The notes beneath the pieces are model-generated. The model did no database searches. It saw nothing but the letters and a program-made list of their open reading frames with translations, and was not told the DNA's origin. The position numbers were made by a program, and so were the translations under genes. DNA of 64,000 bases from Erigeron canadensis (taxonomy: Eukaryota; Streptophyta; Magnoliopsida; Asterales; Asteraceae): NCBI RefSeq assembly GCF_010389155.1, contig NC_057764.1, positions 3,224,001-3,288,000 on the forward strand, in the 5' to 3' direction. Within the stretch, counting starts at the first letter, position 1. Each line of letters begins with the position of its first letter. Of the stretch, positions 59,937-64,000 are shown piece after piece.

Positions 59937-61485
59937 TCATGTGGGAGCTAACGGAATGCCATCGGACAAGTTCCACAACTTCTTCATCCATTGTAACGCT
60001 CTCATCATCTTGTATTTCAAAAACTCCATTGCTGATGAAAACGGATGCGTATTGTCAAACAAAAAGCTTCTTTTGTACTCAAGGATCCAAGTATTTTCAT
60101 CCAAACGCCACACATATGTAATCCACTTTCCTTGTTCCCATGAAGTATTTGCTTGTCTAATCAAACAACTCAACACGCCATTAGACCACTGCCATAAACA
60201 AATGAGTGAACTTAATATTGTATGCTTCAAACGAATGAAAAACGAAATATATCAAGATTATCTTATTACCTCAGTAACTCTTCCTGACAAGACAGTGAAT
60301 GATCTTGAATCAAATTCAGTTTTAACCAAACCAGTAGTCTGATAAGGCCATCCCCAAACACTCACTTCTTCAGACCCAGATTGATACAATTGACAACTAG
60401 ATCTTAATATCAAACCATCCTAAAAATAAAAACAAATCTTATGATAGAAAAATACAAATCTTTAAAACTAAAAATAACACATATACACATGACATGAAAA
60501 AATAATATACATATTATGGCTAACAATTGTCAAGATGAACTGTCAACCCTATGAGTTACAGGACGTATTCGGGTTGACCATTTGGATAATTGGCTTGAAC
60601 CCGCGACCCAAAACGTAATTTAAAAGTATTATTTTAAGTAAAAAAATTAATATAATTAATCCAAGCTCAAGTCTTAAAACCATTTGACTCAATACCCATT
60701 AACTCATTTGTCCTAATACCACCCAGTTTAACCTAAAGCAGTCCGTTACCAAACTATTTGACCCGTTTGTTTAACGGGTTATACGGGTCAGTTATTCACT
60801 TATTCCAACCCAAATATGGGTCTTTTTGGGTTGGATCATTCTGACTCGCCAAACCCGACTTGAATTCCCATATTACATGCAAACACAAACACAAACACAT
60901 ATACATATACATAATATATACAAGTATATAATAACATACCTGAATTATATGACAAGTGGGATTAGTAACCAAACCATGATCATCATCACCAACAACTTCT
61001 TTCAATGCATTCCTTAAAACCCCAAATTTATCTTTCAAATCAGCAAACCCTAATCTTGATTTCTCACTTAAATTTGTTACCTTTTCATCAGAAACCTTAA
61101 TTTCCATCATATTAAACAAAGACCCAGGTCTTAGAATCAAAACCAACATCATAATCAAAGCACATTTCACCAGCATTTTCAAGAAAGATAAAAGCTCTGT
61201 TTTTTTCAGTTTCTTGATCCTTAAACGATGATGGTGATTCTTGGAATTTGTTGAATCGGGAGTGGAGACATTTGATGAAGTAAAGAATTTGGGGGTTTCA
61301 GGGGGAGAATTTGAATTTGAAGATAAGGATTTGATTTTGATGAGAGAGGGTTTTTGGGCGGTGAAAGTGGGGAGAAGATCCAGGGTTGAAATGATACTGG
61401 AAATGCAGGTTTTGCATACGCAGTTTTTGTTTCTCCGGCAGCCATTGGCGGTGGGGATGGTTGTGGTGGCGGCGTGTTCTTTCAT
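59937..61485 (-). CDS. Uncharacterised plant membrane-anchored protein (315 aa)
   Basis: Three exons in coding order: 60940-61485, 60270-60419 and 59937-60188, all joined in phase 0, 315 codons. I chose ATG 61485 (MKEHAATTTIPTANGC) because the frame open upstream to 61686 adds a low-complexity, Asn/Lys-rich stretch typical of a 5' UTR. The N-terminal third holds a Cys cluster (residues about 16-27, CRRNKNCVCKTC) and a Ser/Pro/Asn-rich linker. A hydrophobic segment at about 99-119 (LSFLKMLVKCALIMMLVLIL) is a likely membrane anchor. The C-terminal half is well ordered, with LRSSCQLYQSGSEEVSVWGW, PYQTTGLV, LSGRVTEW and ANTSWEQGKW. I recognise this as a conserved plant protein of unknown role and do not assign a function. 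Intron 1 carries degenerate TTGACCCGTTT-type repeats at 60600-60840. Confidence 0.85.
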
Positions 61486-61934
61486 GGTGGTGGTAGTGAT
61501 TTTTACGGTGTGTTTTGGGTTTTGGGTCTTAGAATTTACTATTGCAGGTGTCAGTTTGTTAGATACGGAGTAACGGAGTATAATATTTTTCAGGTGGACT
61601 AATTGTATTTTGTGACACTTTATTTTTGAGTTAAATTTATAAATGAGAAAGTAGATAAAACTTTGGTTATTGTTATTTTTTTTCAAAGGAAAACAAAAGA
61701 AATTGGATGGTCATAACTCGAATTTTTTGTACGGACACGACAATTTTCAAGTCCTGCTGTGTAACTAGAACGTTTGCTTTTGAATTTGTAAACATACGAA
61801 AACCGGTCTTAAGCTTTTTGGATCAAATCCGATGATTCCAACACCGATCTTGGCTGGAAGAAGGCAAAGCCGGTGTCTCAGCATGTACATAGCATCGCAA
61901 AAAACAAAAGCCGGTGTCTAAGTAAGATTGGAAG

Positions 61935-63384
61935 TGATAGGTCGTATTTTATGCCCATTTCCCATAGCTTAAAGTGGTTGTTTAGTGAGGTTTACGAGTA
62001 GTTTTCGTATACAGTTGGTTCGTTTATGGTATTTGTCAGTGTTTCAGGTGGGAAAACAGGTACCTAAGCGATAACTTGAAGAAAACAAAGTTTCTGGAGC
62101 ACATAATTGGAGATTAGAAGAAGGTCAAAGCTGGTCAAAATGGTCAACGCAAGTCAACAAAACACTGCGACGTAATATGGGCATGCGTCGCAGTATTTCA
62201 AGCCGAGGATGAAACTGCTTCGCAGCATAGGAAAACTGCGACGCAGTTTGTGTATATACGACAGAAGGCCAGTCAATGGAAGTCAAAGTCAAGAATAGTC
62301 AAAGAAGACACTGCGACGCAGTGTCATGCCGAATCTGCTGAATTTAGTCAGCATATAAATAGCTGAAATAAACATTCCAAAAACCTATCTTTCACTTTCT
62401 AGACGATTTTAAGAGCTTTCTCTAGGGTTTATCTTATTTTTCATCATTGTGGAGGATCAAAGACTCGTTCGGAATCATTTCGTTATTCGTTTTTCAATCC
62501 TTTGTATTCGGTAACAATGAATTCTTTCGTTTTGATTTGTTATTTCATATCTAATATGAGTGGCTAATCGCCTTTTCATCCATCTTGATGGAGTGAGACA
62601 TTATGTAGGGATTGCACAATATTTATTAATTCAAGTGATTTTATTTAACGTTTCGTCGTGATCTTAATCGATTAATTCTTTGTCATTCAACTACTGGTTG
62701 CAGATAATTTGTGTTCATTGCTTAGTGACGACTAGGATTTGGGTATAAGTTATTTTGATTGCTTAGTTAGAAGCAATTGGTTCTATGACGGGTACGGTAG
62801 AGGGTAATCAATATTTGATAAGAATTAACGGGTTGACGGTTGGGTACAATCGATAGACGAAATTGTTATCTAAAATGACCAAAACCATTGTTTAACTAGG
62901 GAAGTTATTAAAATTCGTCTCGGGGTACCGGTCTTAATAATGAAACTAGTTTATACAAGAGAACAAAATAGGTTGTTAACTTGACAGGTACGGGGTTGGT
63001 AATAAATTTGAGTCTCGGTCATTAAATCACTAAATTGAATTTGAACTTCATCAAAAGTGCAATCCTAACATTCTGTTGAGCGAAATCAAGATGGGTGACT
63101 TTTAAATTATTGTTTTCATCAACAAACTTCTCTTTCGATTAATCCTCCGGGATTACTAACAAATTTTGCTAACTACTTGCAACGTGGCAACTCGGCCACA
63201 AAAACCCCCATTTTTACTTGAATCATTTAATGTTTACAATTGTTTATTTAAGTCCTTGCGAACGATCTCGGCTTACCAGTTTTAACTATACTGCATGCGA
63301 TCAGGTACACTGCCTGTGAGTGTGTAGTAGTCAGTATTTTCGGTAAATCGTGTTTATAAATTTAAAGCTAGATTTCGCACATCA
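61935..63384 (+). mobile_element. Solo LTR (1450 bp) with perfect 5-bp target duplication
   Basis: It begins TGATAGGTCGTATTTTATG and ends GATTTCGCACATCA. GGAAG stands on both sides (61930-61934 and 63385-63389). TATAAAT at 62354-62360 is a plausible promoter TATA box. No interior or second LTR remains, so it arose by LTR-LTR recombination. The superfamily is not certain; length and style suit Ty3/Gypsy. Confidence 0.88.
62122..62360 (+). promoter_or_regulatory. LTR U3 promoter with clustered W-box cores and CTGCGACGCAG palindromes
   Basis: [AG]GTCAA, the complement of the WRKY W-box TTGAC[CT], occurs at 62122, 62132, 62142, 62152, 62271, 62281, 62287 and 62297, all within 240 bases upstream of TATAAAT at 62354. 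ACTGCGACGCAGT-type palindromes lie at about 62235-62247 and 62309-62323, with an inverted pair at 62163-62194. Confidence 0.6.
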
Positions 63385-63590
63385 GGAAGATACCGGCTTC
63401 GTATGGAAAAGTGACACGTAACATAAAACCGGTGTCTTAGACACCAACTTTGGCCCTCAAAACACAAGACCGGTGTCTAAGACACTGGTTTTCGTATATT
63501 TACAAATTCAAAAGGATTTGTTCGTAGTTACACCATACGCCTTGAAAACTGTTGTGTCCGTACAAAAAATTCGTCATAACTCATATACAA

Positions 63591-64000
63591 TGACAACAAT
63601 AGGATCCAATCCCTAAGCGAAGTATAAAGGATGTGAGTTGTAGACACTCTTACAGCAGAGGACCTCCGACCAGATTAAGTAATAGGAAAGTGTAAAGGGT
63701 TTAATTTCCATACCTGTCGACCGAAAAAAATGACATAGAAGATCTACCTGTATGCTAGTATCCCCCGACTACATTTAGAGTAAGGACGAGTAGCTACATG
63801 CGCCTAAAATACTGTATCACAAGTTTCACAATACATATACGATAACTACTGTATAACATATAAACAATATAAAAGTGTAAACATAATAAACATAGCCTCT
63901 ACAAGAAACCAATTCATCTAACTATGAAAAGATCCATGCATGCATACATATGGATAGAAATTAACTAAGAATTTGTGGGCTCGATGAGCCCACGGATGCT
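63591..64000. other. Window end, no feature recognised
   Basis: AT-rich DNA of unclear origin. No ORF, RNA gene or inverted repeat that I can support. Confidence 0.4.

Larger units (their letters stand above)
61705..63590. mobile_element. MITE-like inverted-repeat element, split by a solo LTR
   Basis: GTCATAACTCGAATTTTTTG, TACGGACACGACAATTTTCA and TTGAATTTGTAAACATACGA (61708-61800) recur inverted at about 63480-63585. Inside each arm the palindromic word CCGGTGTCTTAGACACCGG or parts of it recur. Without the solo LTR it is about 430 bp. Confidence 0.8.

Noticed and set aside
61486..61686. 67-residue N-terminal extension of the membrane protein
   Set aside because: It is low-complexity and Lys/Asn-rich without motifs; the Met at 61485 gives a sensible protein start.

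Overview
This is AT-rich plant nuclear DNA. Introns are GT-AG (one GC-AG), and the window carries retroelements, MULEs and MITEs. It encodes a TIR-type NBS-LRR receptor, a gene class lost from grasses, so the source is a eudicot. An asterid, perhaps Asteraceae, is my guess only. The ends of both arms are consistent with a random slice of a chromosome: the window opens inside an exon.

Layout. (1) 1-15012, plus strand: a TNL resistance-type gene. The last codons of its TIR exon are at 3-91 and the NB-ARC exon begins at 11784. The 11.7 kb between them reads as one transposon-filled intron holding a 2.75 kb non-autonomous LTR retrotransposon, foldback elements and MITEs. (2) 15735-19578: a decayed MAD1 spindle-checkpoint gene with a nonsense codon and a frameshift. 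(3) 19579-34859: accessory DNA. It holds a 1.4 kb MULE carrying a GRF zinc-finger exon and an oppositely oriented PB1-like ORF, SINEs, a 0.5 kb tandem duplication, a (TA)n-flanked MITE, a 5 kb foldback element of ~61-bp palindromic repeats with a telo-box-rich core and a nested solo LTR, and a TNL 3'-end pseudogene that is a copy of the gene in (1). (4) 34860-42599, minus: a complete 14-exon MTR4 RNA-exosome helicase gene (996 codons), with telo-boxes just upstream. (5) 42700-47560: intergenic, with an HSP70 pseudogene, tandem repeats and a probable Helitron 3' end. (6) 47564-55747, plus: a complete 18-exon dymeclin gene (729 codons). (7) 57317-58813, plus: a P-type PPR gene resembling Arabidopsis EMB3101. 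(8) 59937-61485, minus: a three-exon gene for an uncharacterised membrane-anchored plant protein. (9) 61705-63590: a MITE-like inverted-repeat element split by a 1450-bp solo LTR with a perfect 5-bp target duplication; its U3 is dense in W-box cores.

The intact genes are unrelated housekeeping genes (nuclear RNA decay, Golgi organisation, probable organelle RNA binding, one unknown) beside one immune-receptor locus. Nothing suggests an operon-like or metabolic cluster. The unusual material is in the repeats, especially the large palindromic foldback at about 26.7-31.8 kb. Exon borders were assigned by hand from splice dinucleotides, reading-frame phase and family similarity recalled from memory; no search was run.
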